DNA of 64,000 bases, taken from NCBI GenBank assembly GCA_004154925.1, contig QJNS01000096.1, positions 204,082 through 268,081 of the forward strand. Direction: 5' to 3'. The translations under genes and the position numbers were made by a program. This DNA is from Monosporascus cannonballus (lineage: Eukaryota > Ascomycota > Sordariomycetes > Xylariales). The notes beneath the pieces were generated by a model. That model worked only from the letters and a program-made list of their open reading frames with translations, made no database searches and was not told where the DNA came from. This document shows positions 1-12,449 of the stretch, one piece after another; within the stretch, counting starts at the first letter, position 1; each line of letters starts with the position of its first letter.

Positions 1-1857
1 GTTATTTCTCGAATTTTGAAATATCTAGCTTTTCGTCTAAGCTTATTAAATTGACGGTATATATTTGCTTACCGAAAAATGCTAGGCCCGTATTTTCTTA
101 TTTATTAATCTTTTATAATAGTTTGTATAATTATTAATATATATTTATATTTAGCTGCATTTTTAATTTACGTATTCCGGGTTTAAATAATAAAAAATCG
201 AGCGTTTTCCGATTACGGTATATTATAACGTAAATTCGCTTAGAATCTCGTTTATTCTCGTTACTTTTTATTATATTAATAGGAATTTCGTAAGCCTTAT
301 AATATTTGATCTACTCGCCGTTAACGTCGATTCAGTTTGAAATATTTACGGAAACTAATTTGAAATTAAACTTTTTTCGTTAATTTTCCGCTTATAGTAT
401 TTATTTATATTCTAGTATCCATATTTGTTTATACTGTTATATTTTCCGTATTTTTTTAATAAATATTCTTTTTTAAAGGAAGGCTTTATTTTGACTGTTT
501 TATAATTATTAGCTGAAATTGACTAAACGTATACGCCTATTCCGGCTTTTTTAGGTTTACGTTTAGAGATTAGTTTAATTTATCGTTATATATTATGTCA
601 TTTTATATGACTTTTCAAGGTCGATTTTCATCTGGCCGAGATAGCAGGGTTTTCGTATGCTATTTAGGTTTATAATTTATGTTTTTAGGGCCCAGCTTTT
701 TACAGTTATAGCACTTAAATAAACCTTTACAAAAGTTAGAAATATTAAATTATACGGATTTATTTCGATCAAAATTAAATCGGCAATTATTTACTTTCCG
801 AATATAAAAACGCCTACGGTCCTTATTGTTTTTATATGGCGTTTTTAATTTGCTCTGGAGACTTTTTTTCCAAAAACGTTAAAATAAGATCGTTTATCCT
901 TATTAATGCTTTTAATAGAAAATAATCAGTTTTTTCTTCACCTCTTTTCAGATGTCCTAATAACGTTCTACTTTATTTGTTATATTATTAATTCGTTTTA
1001 GCCTAACGGTTTTGCATAATAAGATATTTCGTAACTTTAATATTAATTTATAAAAATAAACAAAAATAAAATATTTATTATTCCGATCGTTTTCTAGATT
1101 AAAAATGTCCGTAAACTTTATTTTATAAATTAAAAACCTTTATTTAACGTAAAAACTTATTAATAATTAATCGGATTGCTATTGTAATTTCTTAAATTAT
1201 TCCTTATATTTCTTATTAAAAAGGTTAGGATTTGCATAACTCTTTCTAGTAAAAACCCATAGATTTTTTATTTTTAATTTTTTAGTAATTATAATAATTA
1301 AGCGTAATGTAATATAATTATTAAATATTCGTAATAAAAACATTTATGTAGTCATTAGCTCATTAAATATAAGTAAAAGCATTTCGCCTTAGCTTTTTTG
1401 GGCCTAAATCTTTATAATAATTTTTATCTAATTTTTTTTAATTTACGTACGTTTATAAAACTTCGGATCTATTATAACGCGGTATTTGCTTATCGCCCTG
1501 AGGTTTTTACAATAATATCGTAATTAATTTATAAAGCTTTAATTTTTTTAGCTTTTACTATTATTTGTTATTCGCTTAATTATCGAAATAACTCTAAATA
1601 TTATTTATTTAGTTAACAAATAACTTCCAAAATCTGGTTATTGCTAAAAGGCTTAACCTTTTCTTATTTTGAATTCCGGGATGCGGTCGTTATATTATAT
1701 CCGTTTTCCGATCGCTTAACTAACGGTTATCGGAATACGTCCTTATTATATATATAAAGGGATTTAGGATTTCGAGAACCCTACTCTTTTGCCCGTTAAA
1801 GCTTTATTATAAGTTTTTTAGCCTATTTCTATATCGTAGCCGATCGTTCGTATCATA
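1..1857. other. AT-rich, RIP-degraded stretch without a gene
   Basis: The sequence is dominated by TTA/TAA-type words with scattered TCG and ACG. I see no open frame of useful length on either strand. A short minus-strand frame near 650-720 reads like a CCHC zinc-knuckle start (CYNCKKLG), which would suit a retroelement nucleocapsid or LINE ORF1, but the following cysteines cannot be followed. It is best regarded as unidentified repeat relic at the window edge. Confidence 0.5.
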
Positions 1858-1985
1858 ATCCCAAGTGGCACCTTGTAGGTATATGGAGCAGAACGAGGCG
1901 GTCAGAGCTCGACCTGACAACGTTTCACTTTTAGTAGTGTAATGGCTAAACTCTTGTTCTTCTGTGCCGTAACAGTTCGTTTATT
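1858..1985. other. GC-richer island inside AT-rich DNA
   Basis: About 130 bases of near-normal composition (accttgtaggtatatggagc and following) lie between strongly AT-rich flanks and end at a sharp return to AT-rich sequence after 'gtgccgtaacagttcg'. No reading frame or known motif is visible. It may be an LTR remnant or unique host DNA trapped between elements; I found no second copy in the window. Confidence 0.4.
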
Positions 1986-2491
1986 AGGTTCCGATCGATA
2001 ATTTTTCCGACCGATAACTTGAGTTCGTTTTGCAATCGGCGAACTTTATTTCTGGTACTTATCGTATTACCTTTTATAGTAAAGATAAAAGAATTATAAG
2101 ATAATAAATAATTATACGTTAAGGTAAAGTAATTTCCGACTAATTACGGAACATATTTTAAAAATAAATGTATTAGGTTACTTTCATCTAGCATTTCCCA
2201 TTAGCTGCTAGATAGTAGATTTATATTAGTAAGTAAGTAGGTCGGTAGTTAATCGATGGCTCGTCGGCTACTAGCCTCGTCCTTATAAGGACTGTATTCT
2301 TACAAAAACTTCGATTAAATTAACGCGAAATACGTAATAATCGTACCGATTTTATTAAAAACATTGATTTTAAAATTATCTTCTATTACAACTTTATCTA
2401 TTTTGAAAAGCCCGATTATTGTTACGTAGTAAATATCCCAAATTATAGCTGTTGTACTCATCGCTAGCGCCCGACTTACAACGTACTAGAG

Positions 2492-2850
2492 ATGAACTCC
2501 TTAATAAAAATTGAAAAAGAACGTAAGCCTTTATAAAAGGAATAACGCGAAATAAAAGATAATTTAATAAAATCTTTTAGTCGATTAAAATGCTTATATT
2601 TCTAGTGAGATATTTTATAAAAAAAAGGCCTTTGCTTTTTTTAAAAAAAGTTGTAAAATAGATTAATTAGAAAAATAGAAAAAACTAGAGAAAAAACAGC
2701 GACGTTTAAAAACGAAATAGGTACTGCTTATTTTCGAAATAAACCCTATCGCTAAGACGTCTAATTTTTTTGACTATCATACTGCAAAATTAAATTTAAA
2801 CGGGAGATTATTATTACTCGCGATCTTAGCCGCGTTAAAAACGGTCGGCC
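2492..2850 (+). pseudogene. Relic of a charged coiled-coil ORF
   Basis: From an ATG at 2492 one frame reads MNSLIKIEKERKPL followed by strongly charged Glu/Lys/Arg-rich sequence, interrupted by several TAA/TAG/TGA codons that are one C-to-T step from Gln or Arg codons. Undoing those steps mentally gives a heptad-like helical protein of about 100 residues. Similar short coiled-coil proteins with an EREIE..L...RLERL pattern are common near repeats in ascomycete genomes; this is recall, not a database match. Function unknown. Confidence 0.35.
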
Positions 2851-2899
2851 GGAATTTTAGTAGTAAAACGTCTTAATCAGATTTATTACGTTCGTTAAA

Positions 2900-4980
2900 T
2901 AGTTAAATAATTTCCAAATGATTTTTTCATATAAATACCTTTTCTACTTAATTAGATATTGGTTTTTGTTTTTAACTATTTTAAAGCTTAGTATTTTCTT
3001 AACTTCGTATTCGTCGTTATTATATTTTTTAACTTTTAGGTTTGTTTTTAAGAAGACGTTCTTTAATACTAGTTTAAATAAAGAAATATGAAAAAAAGAT
3101 ATACTTTCATATTTTTGAGTAATGATAGTCGATAGTTGGTTTTTAAAACGATTTTGTTAATCTTAAACGAGCTAAGTTTTTTGAAATTAAGCTTATTATT
3201 AGGCCTTTTCGTTTTAATTTATAAGATACTTAAAATCTCGTTTTGATTTTAGCGCAACAAATAAACTTCATTTTCTTTTAACAAAATTGGTTCTTTAACT
3301 TTTTGGTTATAATATTAGGCTATTTTTTAGCTAAAAAAATCTTAATTCGATTTTAAAATGGGCTTAAATTATTTTGATTTCTGTTACTACTATTTTTGCT
3401 TTTAAGACGATTATAGCGATTTTTGATATTTTTAATAAAAGGTTATTTTAGTTGCTGAGGTTTATATTGTAAATATATATAGTAATATAAAGAGATATAT
3501 TTATATTTTCGTTAATTAATTCATTATGAAATATTTGTATTAATAATAAAAGTTTTAGTTAATTATCTTATTAATAACTAATATAATCGCGAAAATATTA
3601 TTCCCGTGTTTAATTAAATTATGTAATCTAATTCTCAGTTTAAAGATAACAAATTATTAAACGTTAAACCTAGTATTTCTTTGTTTTAAAAACTTAATAT
3701 TAAATTTGAAAGTAAGAAATTTATCTTTATCTAAAATAACCTTTTCTAGCATTTTATATTTATTGAAATAATTTCTTTTAAAAATATAAGCCAGTTATTT
3801 TATCATTATATGTTTTTAAAAAAATGTAAAAAGTATTTTTATTTAGTAAATTTGTTAATAATTACTCATATTCCATCGTCTGTATTTCTAGTTATTAAAT
3901 TCTTATAATAGAAGTAAGTTATTAATAAAATCTTAAGTTATAGTATTTTAAGCCTTATTAAAGATATTAATAGATTATAATAATTTGTAAACCATATAAC
4001 ATATTTCTTTAGCCTTATTACAGATATTGTAATTCTTAATAACTTTTTTAATTATTCTGCGTAAATTTAGAAAACTATATTTCTTTTATAATTGTTTAAT
4101 AATTTGAAAAATTTTAAAATAAATTGTTTTTGTTATTTTCGAAGGACGTAAATTTTGTTACTATATAGGAATTAATTTTTTAGTTATCTTTTCAGTTATT
4201 AGATCTTCTTTTGTTTTTTTGTAACGTAAAAATTTCGGAACGGTATTAGTAATTCGGACGGTAATTTGTTTCAATAATTTCTATAGTTATATAATACCGT
4301 TTTTGTTATATTATAATATTTGCAAATCCTTTAGAGATTTTGAAATTATAATTCCTTTCATATTTTACAGTATTTATCTCAATATTCTTTTCCTCTTGAT
4401 ATAATATATTTTAAAATTACATGTAATGAAGAAAACTATTTAAGTTTTATATTGTTTATGTAGTCTTTATACTTTTAGAAATTTTGTAAAATTTATATAA
4501 TTAAATTAAATATCCAAAAGCTATCTAGTGCCATTAAAAAAGGGTTTTATTTTTGAAAAACGTCAACCATTATTAATAATTTTTTATCGTATATCGAGTA
4601 TTTATGTTCACGTTCCGTAACATTTTAAAATTATAAGTTATTAGGTATTATTTTATATTTTCTTTTAATTATTCGAAAATAATGTTTAAGGCGTAATTTA
4701 AGGCGTTAGTTTTCAAATGTTTCCTTTGTTGGTATCAGATAATTTTATTAGTAATATTTTAGTGATTTCGTTTTTAAATTGTTAAAAGATTTTCTTGGTT
4801 TTTTAAAAAGTTCTTCCCTATACTTTTTACTAATAGTTTTTGTTAATAATTTAATTATATTTTTAAACCGCTTAATTAGAGTACGAATAGAATTAATAAA
4901 TCTTAAGATTTATTCTATATTTATATTATTTACCTTACTAAAAATGGGTTAATTTTTAATTACTTTTAATTTGAAATTCT
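2900..4980 (-). pseudogene. gypsy-4: 3' half of Ty3/gypsy pol (RNase H and integrase), RIP-degraded
   Basis: On the minus strand, positions about 4980 to 4550 read as the end of a gypsy reverse transcriptase and RNase H region (a FLRFTNFYRTFIKRFS-like stretch, then EHKYSIYDKKLLIMVDVFQ, matching the family's N.YSIYDKELLAIV.AF.W). Further down, about 4000 to 3650, an integrase core is recognisable (NKNTFYIFLKTYNDK, later an SDRD-like stretch). The reading continues what stops at 16327, so this is the other half of the element interrupted by gypsy-1. Many stops; not functional. The LTR expected near 2000-2900 was not identified, so the left limit is approximate. Confidence 0.65.
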
Positions 4981-5351
4981 TCTTATAACCTAACAGGTTG
5001 CGGCCTCAGAAAACGGTTGCAACAAAAAAATAACTAAGCTATGTAGGTCGAGTCAGGTGATAACTCGATAGGATCGATTGTAAAGCCCATAAAGCCGGGC
5101 TCGATAAGATCGATCGTAAAGCCTATAAAGCCAGGTTCGATAGGATAAAAAAAATCAAATATATGTACCCTTATTATTTCTATAATTTAGATAATTTCAG
5201 TTTGTAATAACAATTCGTTACCTACGGTAGCTAATGTATTACCAGATGTAATACGTTACTATATTTATTTCTTAGATTTCCACGAAATTTCTATTAATAT
5301 AAACTCGTACGATTAAGGTTTAATAATTGATTAAACCCCTTAGCCGTTATA
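4981..5351 (+). repeat. gypsy-1 5' LTR
   Basis: Begins tcttataacctaacaggttg and ends near tagccgttata. It matches 15957-16326 in the same orientation and the gypsy-2 LTRs at 25127-25509 and 31528-33444 in reverse complement. The consensus runs TGTTATGACC ... CCGTTACA, the usual TG..CA form. The family contains internal short repeats of the type 'cgatcgtaaagcc(c/t)ataaagcc'. Confidence 0.85.
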
Positions 5352-6997
5352 CGTTACAAGCGTTTATTTAATAATACCATTAAACTTTGAGTAATATCGC
5401 CGATATTATATTTACCAACAAGCAGCTCGAATATTACCTCAGCTAGCTCAGCCCTCTCTGGCTCGTTTTCCCACTTTCTTCGAAGTTACTCAAGTACCGC
5501 TCCATAACGCTAAATATTAACTAATCAAATCCCAAATCCCCGTAACAAGCTAACGAGGCCTAAGTTGTAATTACGTAAAAACGGCTTCGTTTAGTACATT
5601 TACCTTTTTTAAAAAACGAAAATCCGTAACAATTTAATAACAAGATATTTTTTATAAATATATATATATATACCGTTATTTCTGCCATGGCTTATTATTA
5701 ATACCATTTTGGTTCTGATCAGGACTTATTTGCCATTTTTAAACCGTAACGCATATAATAGTTACAACTCGAACCCGTTACGTTATTATCCCCTTTTTCA
5801 AAATACGATAAATCCGAATTCTTTCAGTTTTACCGGGCTACGCCTTTAGAACATAATATACGTACGCGTATTTTGAATTTCTGGCATTAACATAAAAAAA
5901 TTAAGATAATGTTTGAAAATTTTATTCGTATTTAAATTTTTTGTAACAATTTAGGCCGAGCTACTAATTCGACCGTTCGGATTAACCGATTAATTAACGC
6001 TTTAAAGGAAAAACGAATACGCAAAAAATTGTTCGCATATAAAGGTTAACAGAAATTTTTGATTTCGGCTAATTAGGACCTTATTATATACAGATACCAT
6101 AATACATTATACGAAAAGATTATAATTTTTATAAAAGGGCCTGGATTCCGTCCCCCGCCAAAAAAGATATTATTCGAAATTAAAATAATTTATATTATTT
6201 TAAATAAAGGTTAAAGCTTTATAAAAACGTTTGCCCTTAACTAATTTAAACTTTTAAACTAAGTGTTTATATACTTAAGGAAAAAATAGCAATTATATAA
6301 TACGAAACGAAAAACGAAACGGCTTCGTAATAATAACGATTTAAATATTTTTATATATCTTTTTTTATAATTCTAATTATTATAGTTAAAATAATTTCTA
6401 AGATTAACGGCAATTATTTACCTTATTTACTAGGCAGGTGTTTATTATCTTCGGGTTTATTACGGAATAATATCGATATATTAAAAAAAATTAAATATTT
6501 GCAAAAGTTATTATAAGTTAAATAAAGATGTAATTCGCTTAATAGAAAAACCTAAGGTAACCGCATTAATTCCTTTATAATTATATAATTTTAATTAAAA
6601 TAAGTTACGGTTTTTAACCAAGTATAATAAAGCGATATCGTATTTTGATACAATAATTTCAATATTTCAAATTATGTTCGTAATATAACGTTTTAATACG
6701 GTACCGTTATTCGGAATATTATTACCGCCTTTATCCGTTATTATAGCCGTATCCTTAAAAAAGGGTTAAAGCAATTTATGTTCTGGCCTAATTAATATTA
6801 TAAAATAAAATAATTTTATAAAACGTTACAACAATATTTGGTACCGCCTAAGATTTCTTCTTAATTCGTAATTAATATTATCCGGACTTTATTCCTTGTT
6901 TTTATTAATACGTTTTACAAACGTAATAAACAAAAGTTTCCCGGTTTTCTCAAATTAAAGCGTATTTCGTATAATAAGTACCGTTCGATTTCGTTAG

Positions 6998-7246
6998 GTG
7001 CAGTTAACGAAAATAAAGACATTATCGACGGTACTTATGGCGTTTATCGAAAGCTTTTCCCAGGGACATATGGATTTAAAGAAGAACAATCTCATCGGTT
7101 CTCGGAACGTTTCCATCTTATTCATAAAAATCAGAAAACAATTAGTTATATTCGAAAAATACAGGCCAGTTAAGCCGAAACAACCGATTTATACGATAGG
7201 AAACGGTAGCAACCAAATCATATCGTCGTTCGAAAACCGGATTTAA
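6998..7246 (+). pseudogene. Fragment of the protein of the 8-bp-TSD transposon
   Basis: An 82-codon open stretch inside copy A. In the overlapping frame a plausible protein reads through KFPGFLKLKRIS, SLGAVNENKDIIDGTYG and FSERFHLIHKNQKT, and the same bases in copy B (about 45170 down to 44960) show the same pattern with more stops. A further conserved stretch near 7460-7900 reads NEKP.IIKDFLKLI ... YKANKPTAQSFYKAIGRIHNICI. I cannot place either in a known transposase family. The open frame itself may be chance; the conservation between copies is the better evidence. Confidence 0.4.
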
Positions 7247-8267
7247 TATGGCAATTTGGAATTAATCGTTCGATACCTGTTCAGAACCAAGAATAATATA
7301 GCTATGTTATCCGGCAGTTATACGGTCGAATATCTCTAAATTAAGCTTTTTCGTATCCGCGGATATTAAAACAAAAATAAAATATGGAACTGTTAATATA
7401 AAAACTTGTTATTTTTTTATTAACTTAATTAATAATATGACCTGGATAATAATTAAGTCGGTTATTAACGAAAAACCTTAAATAATTAAGGATTTTCTAA
7501 AGCTTATTTTAATAACGAAAAAGATATTAAGTTTTCCGAAAACCAGATTATATACCGTATTAACTTATTTTTTCTGTAAAATACGGCCTTACCCGTTAAA
7601 TATGACGCCTAATATAAGGCGAATAAACCGACGGCGCAAAGTTTCTATAAGGCTATCGGCCGTATACATAATATTTGTATATAGGTTAATTACGTTTGTA
7701 TCGGCAAGAAACCGGTAAAAATATCGGATAAAAATAAACGTTTTACTTTAAAAGGTTAAATATTCGAAAGTTTAAGGTATCGATTTTAAATTTTCGAATA
7801 TATTACCCGTATTTACCTAATTAAAAAAAAATATATTTCGGAATTTATTACGGGCGATTTTAAGCTTTATATATTATTATTTTGGCTTATAAAATTATGT
7901 TATTATCGTACTGGCCGGGGGGGTAAAAGGTTATAATATATATTAATCGAGATTTTAAGTTATTTTTTCATTATAACAATTTTTATTTCGTATTAATTAA
8001 AATTATTATTATATTAAAAAATAAATATTTTAATTTTGCGTTAAATTATATAAGTTAAAATATTAAAAACTTTGTAATTAGCATATATTATTAAAATTAT
8101 TATTAATGATTTTTATGAATTTGTATAATAGCGCACCAAACGGAACGAAAAAATCACTATTTGCTATCAGGTCTTATTTTGGAGGTTTTGTTATTTTTGT
8201 AGGTATTACTTTTAAAGGAGTTTGGCTAATACATTAGATCCCTGACAGATATTTCTTAATCAAAAGC

Positions 8268-8344
8268 TATAGCTGTGGCTACGGCTGCTGCGCCGCAGGC
8301 GCAGCCACAACCTCCAAAATGGGGTCCTGATCAAGATGAGGTAA
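8268..8344. repeat. GC-rich subterminal palindromic block, copy A
   Basis: The last 80 bases of the element are GC-rich although everything around them is AT-rich. They contain a perfect 8-bp inverted repeat GCTGCGCC-GCA-GGCGCAGC at 8287-8305. The block is almost identical in copy B (35832-35908, palindrome at 35871-35889), whereas neighbouring bases differ by many transitions. Likely role by analogy: subterminal transposase-binding or hairpin-forming end; this is inference. Confidence 0.7.
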
Positions 8345-8399
8345 CTCGAATAGCCCATTTGCTAGGTCCCTAATTACTCGGATACTGGAATAGAATACG

Positions 8400-10300
8400 A
8401 AAAAAAAAGAAATTTTGTCTTTTTCGTGAAAAGGTTTTTCGACGTTTAGATGTTATAAACGAACGCATTATTTAGCTAAAGAGAAATAATAACAACCTTA
8501 TAACATCCTTTTAAGCAACTTATAAAAAGCTTAAAAACAAAGAGAAAGCTCCCGAGATTAAAAAGCCCCTTCGAGCAAACTAGATTATTTAGCTAAATAT
8601 TACTAAAGAACCAGAAAAGGTTCTTAAGCCTTTTAAGCTAGAACATTTCGACGGAACTTCGACCAAGTTATAATTATTCTTAATTTAATACCGAGCATAT
8701 TTCGGGTATTTTTTTATTCGACTTGTTATACTTATTATACGAATTAAGTTCGTAATCGGACGATTTATCGGAAATACGGCTATTTAATTTAAGCTCGTTA
8801 TAAAAAAGTACGTTACCTTATTAATCGAAAAACAAAACCAAAAAGCGATACGAATTTATAACGATTACGAATAATTCGAATTAATATTAAGAAAGATTTT
8901 CGGAATAATAAACAAAAAAAAGCCGAAATACAAATTTAATAATTACGATAAAAAAAGATCTGTATTTAGTTATGGCAGTACGTTGATTTAACTAGCAATT
9001 AAGCTAAATTAGGGATAAGAAATATTAATGGCCAAGTTTTTTAACGGCCTGAAAAAAGAAATACAAAAAGAACTTTTTAAGCTTAATCGGCCTAATTACC
9101 TGTTAGATTATATTGTTATGGTAATTCAGATTAACGATCGATAATACGTATGGCGTATTAAAGGTACTAAGGGAAAAAATAACAGCAAATCTCGATATAT
9201 GGCTAATATTAACGCTTTTCGATATAGCAACACTTTTTACGGCATAGAACCAGGACTTATGGAACTAAGAGCCACTTATAGAAAAACCTGGAGCCAGATT
9301 AAATGCTATAATCATAACAAGATGAGACATAAGGTAATATAATATAAGATACCTAAAAACCTCGTCAAAATAACTAAAAACCTGTATCTAAGGAATCATT
9401 TAGAAAAAACTAAAAAAACGAAGGCAAACCCATTAACATAATTCAGCTTAAGTATATGCCAGGTTTTCCATAGCGAAAAATCTAATAAGGAATGCGAAAA
9501 GCCAGAAAGCTGACTTAATAAGCATTACGAATACAACAAAAAGTATTATAAGGATAATTACACGAATACCAGAATTGGACAGAAAAAGTTTATCCCGGAA
9601 CCCTTAATCGATACGACAAAATGCATATTATATATTGTTAACGATAAGAATATCCCGATTACAAAAAAGGGAAAAAATATATTTACGGACGAATTACTCG
9701 TATATATTATAAAGGATTCGATTTTCTAAATTATATCGGAAATAATAAAAATAATAATTAATGGTATCGATACCTGCGACTTATAACCCCAAAAAATATT
9801 TAGCAAATGGCCGAAATAAAAAGCTAACTCGAAGGAAAATAATGCCCGTAAGAAAACCTTTTTTGTTATTTTCAGTAATATAATTACTAAACCGAAACAA
9901 GGTTAATTTAGCGTATAGCAAAAAAACATTACCAAAAAGTTATTAAGGAAGAAATACGTTAGTTTATAGAAAAATTTTGAAACGATAATTAAAACGATAC
10001 ATGATGAGATATAGTTGCAAATATAAGAAAATAATTTATTCAATAAGGAAAGAAATTATAATAGAATTAAAAATACCTGATATAATTCGAAGGAATAATA
10101 CGCCGGCAATAACGACAGATACAGCGGCTTAACGCGTTAAACGAAAAAATATAAACGAAATTCGACAAATTCGAATAAGAATTAAAAGAAAAAGATTACC
10201 TGTAAAAAAGCCGTAGGATGACGAAATCCAGAGGAGTTAAAGAGAATTTCTAAAAAGAGCTTTAAACGCGACGATAGAAGCCGTTAATAATCTTATCACT
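8400..10300 (+). pseudogene. gypsy-1 gag, RIP-degraded
   Basis: The plus strand reads a gag-like protein with stops: an FDGTSTKL..FL.QYRAYF-type capsid stretch near 8650-8720 and a damaged CCHC zinc knuckle (KCYNHNKMRHK) near 9300-9340. The corresponding place in gypsy-2 (about 30500-30550, minus) reads YYNYNKIGYKA, in which Cys has become Tyr through TGC-to-TAC changes. Gag would form the virus-like particle; this copy cannot be translated. Confidence 0.6.
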
Positions 10301-10899
10301 TAAATATACGAATCGGAACGTATTAGTATATCGTAATAGTAGATTACGAAGCTCTGGGCGGAAATTATATTGTACCAAATATGGTTAATATCCTTAAATT
10401 ACTATAGAGATATAAGTTAAAACTGTATATAGCGACAAATACCAAAGGTTAGGAATTCGTTTACAATAATGAAAAATTTATATACGAAATTAATTATTTC
10501 GAGATTTTTATTTAAGGACGATACTAGATAGTTGATTTTGATACCGTTTTATTTGAGAATTACGATATGATATTAGGATTACTATAGATACGCTAGTACC
10601 AAATTTTGATTAATAAAAGGACTAGCGAGATAAGGTTTATTTTATACCTTATTAACAGATAAAAAAAGAAAAAATTAAAATCTTAACATTCGATTAAAAA
10701 TAGCGACAAATACAAGCATAAGAATACGACAGAAATTTTATTACCTAAAAAGATAAGATATAAGAAGAAAAACGGGCATTAAAAAATATAACGTATTATT
10801 ATCATCATTAGAGAGAAATTAAAGTAACTGAATAACGATGTAGAATAACAGTCTCAAAGGTTAAAAGATTTAACCAATTTATTATTATAATATTATAAA

Positions 10900-12300
10900 T
10901 ATAAGTAGCTTTTTAAAAACGAATTCGATACGAAATTATTAGAATATAACAAATAAAATTATAAGATAATCTTTAAAAAAAGATCTTTAACGAAGTTTTA
11001 TCTTATTTATAATTTAAATAAAGACGAATTACGTACTTATAAAGAATATCTGGAAAATCGGTTATAAAAAATAGATTTGACTTTCGAAATTACCAGCAGA
11101 ATATCTTATATTTTTCGTACCCAAAAAAAATAACAAAAATTACGACTTATAGTTGATTATAGATAACTAAAAAATATTATTATTAAAGATCGAATATTAT
11201 TACCTTTGATTACGGAAATAAAAAAACGATTTTACGGAGCTTAATAGTTTATAGTATTCGATCTTAAAGATAAATATAACCTTATTTGAATTAAAAGAAA
11301 ATACGAATAAAAAATAATCTTTAAAACGAAATACGAATTATTTAAGTATTTGATTATATTAATGGGATTTACGAACGTATTAATAACTTTTTAACTGATA
11401 GTAAATTATGTATTACGAAAATATCTTAATATTTTCGTCGTTTGTTATTTCGACGACATTTTTATTTTTTTAAAAACGAAAAAAGCACATGCAGGATACG
11501 TTTATAAAGTTTTTTAAGTTTTACAAAACGTAAGATTATTTGTTAATGTCGAAAAAAGTTAGTTCTATATACAAAAAATAAAATATCTGGAACATATTAT
11601 TACCTTAGAACATATTAAAATGAATTCCAAAAAGATTATTGCAGTTATAGAATAACAGACGCCAATTACAGTTAAGGAAGTACAGGCATTTTTCGGATTC
11701 GCCAATTATTACAGGAAATTTATTCGAAATTTTAGTAAAATAGTTATATTTTTGATGAACCTTACGAAAAAAGAAAAAAAGTTCAAATGGACGCCAGATA
11801 CAGAAAAGGCATTTTAGGATATTAAGGATACGATTACCAGTAAGCCAGTATTAATTGTGTACAATCCAAACCGCCTTATTAAGCTAAAAACCGATATTTT
11901 GGATTATATATTAAGCGTAATAATCGAATGGTAAGATAATTAAGGCAAATTATACCTTATTGTATTTTCTCTATATGTTAAGAAAAACAGAACTTATTTA
12001 CGGTATTCCAGATAAGGAATTTATGGCTATTATTATGGCATTCCGAAAGTTTAAATATTTTTTAAAGGGAAATATATATTAGGTTAAGGTTTATACGGAT
12101 TATTAAAACTTTATCTGATTTATTACGACCAGAGAGCTTATAGGACGATAATTAAGATATGCAGAAATATTGGCGAACTTTAACTTTGTTATTATTTATA
12201 AAAAGAGTTCAGAAAATAGCAGAATAAATGCCTTAGATAGGCGATCGGATTTTGAAAAGAAATTGGTCAAAATTAATTATACGGTTTTCGATATTACTAT
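10900..12300 (+). pseudogene. gypsy-1 reverse transcriptase/RNase H, RIP-degraded
   Basis: Plus-strand frames from about 11090 show the Ty3/gypsy RT order: FRTQKKNNKNYDL*LIIDN (VPKKNGKLR.VVDYR), IKDRILLPLIT, VFDLKDKYNLIRIK, MGFTNVLTTF, the catalytic box VVCYFDDIFIF near 11440, then EVQAFFGFANYYRKFI and FKWTPDTEKAF (about 11670-11820). RNase H follows to about 12250. Several in-frame stops are one transition from Gln or Trp codons, the RIP signature. Confidence 0.8.
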
Positions 12301-12449
12301 AAAAGGATATTTATACTTACGATAAATTACGATAATTCGAGTAGTACCTTTTAATATGTATTAAAGAATTTAACAGTATAACGATAGCTTTCTAAAAAAT
12401 TCAAAAATAAATAAGATATAAGTTCTAGAAAAATATCAGAAGAATTTAG

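Larger units (their letters stand above)
5434..8344. mobile_element. 8-bp-TSD DNA transposon, copy A (hAT-like by termini)
   Basis: This 2,911-bp element is flanked by a perfect 8-bp target duplication, CTCGAATA at 5426-5433 and 8345-8352. The ends are short inverted repeats: TTACCTCAGC on the left and GATGAGGTAA on the right. It matches copy B (35832-46738) in reverse orientation from end to end except for an 8-kb insert in B. An 8-bp duplication with short TIRs is the usual signature of the hAT superfamily, also seen in P and KDZ elements. Interior frames carry a degraded protein I do not recognise. It lies in the 5' leader of gypsy-1 and therefore inserted after that element. Confidence 0.85.

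Noticed and set aside
2000..2900. Left LTR of gypsy-4
   Set aside because: Weak resemblance of 'cctcgtccttataaggactgtattcttaca' to the right LTR end is too short to accept.
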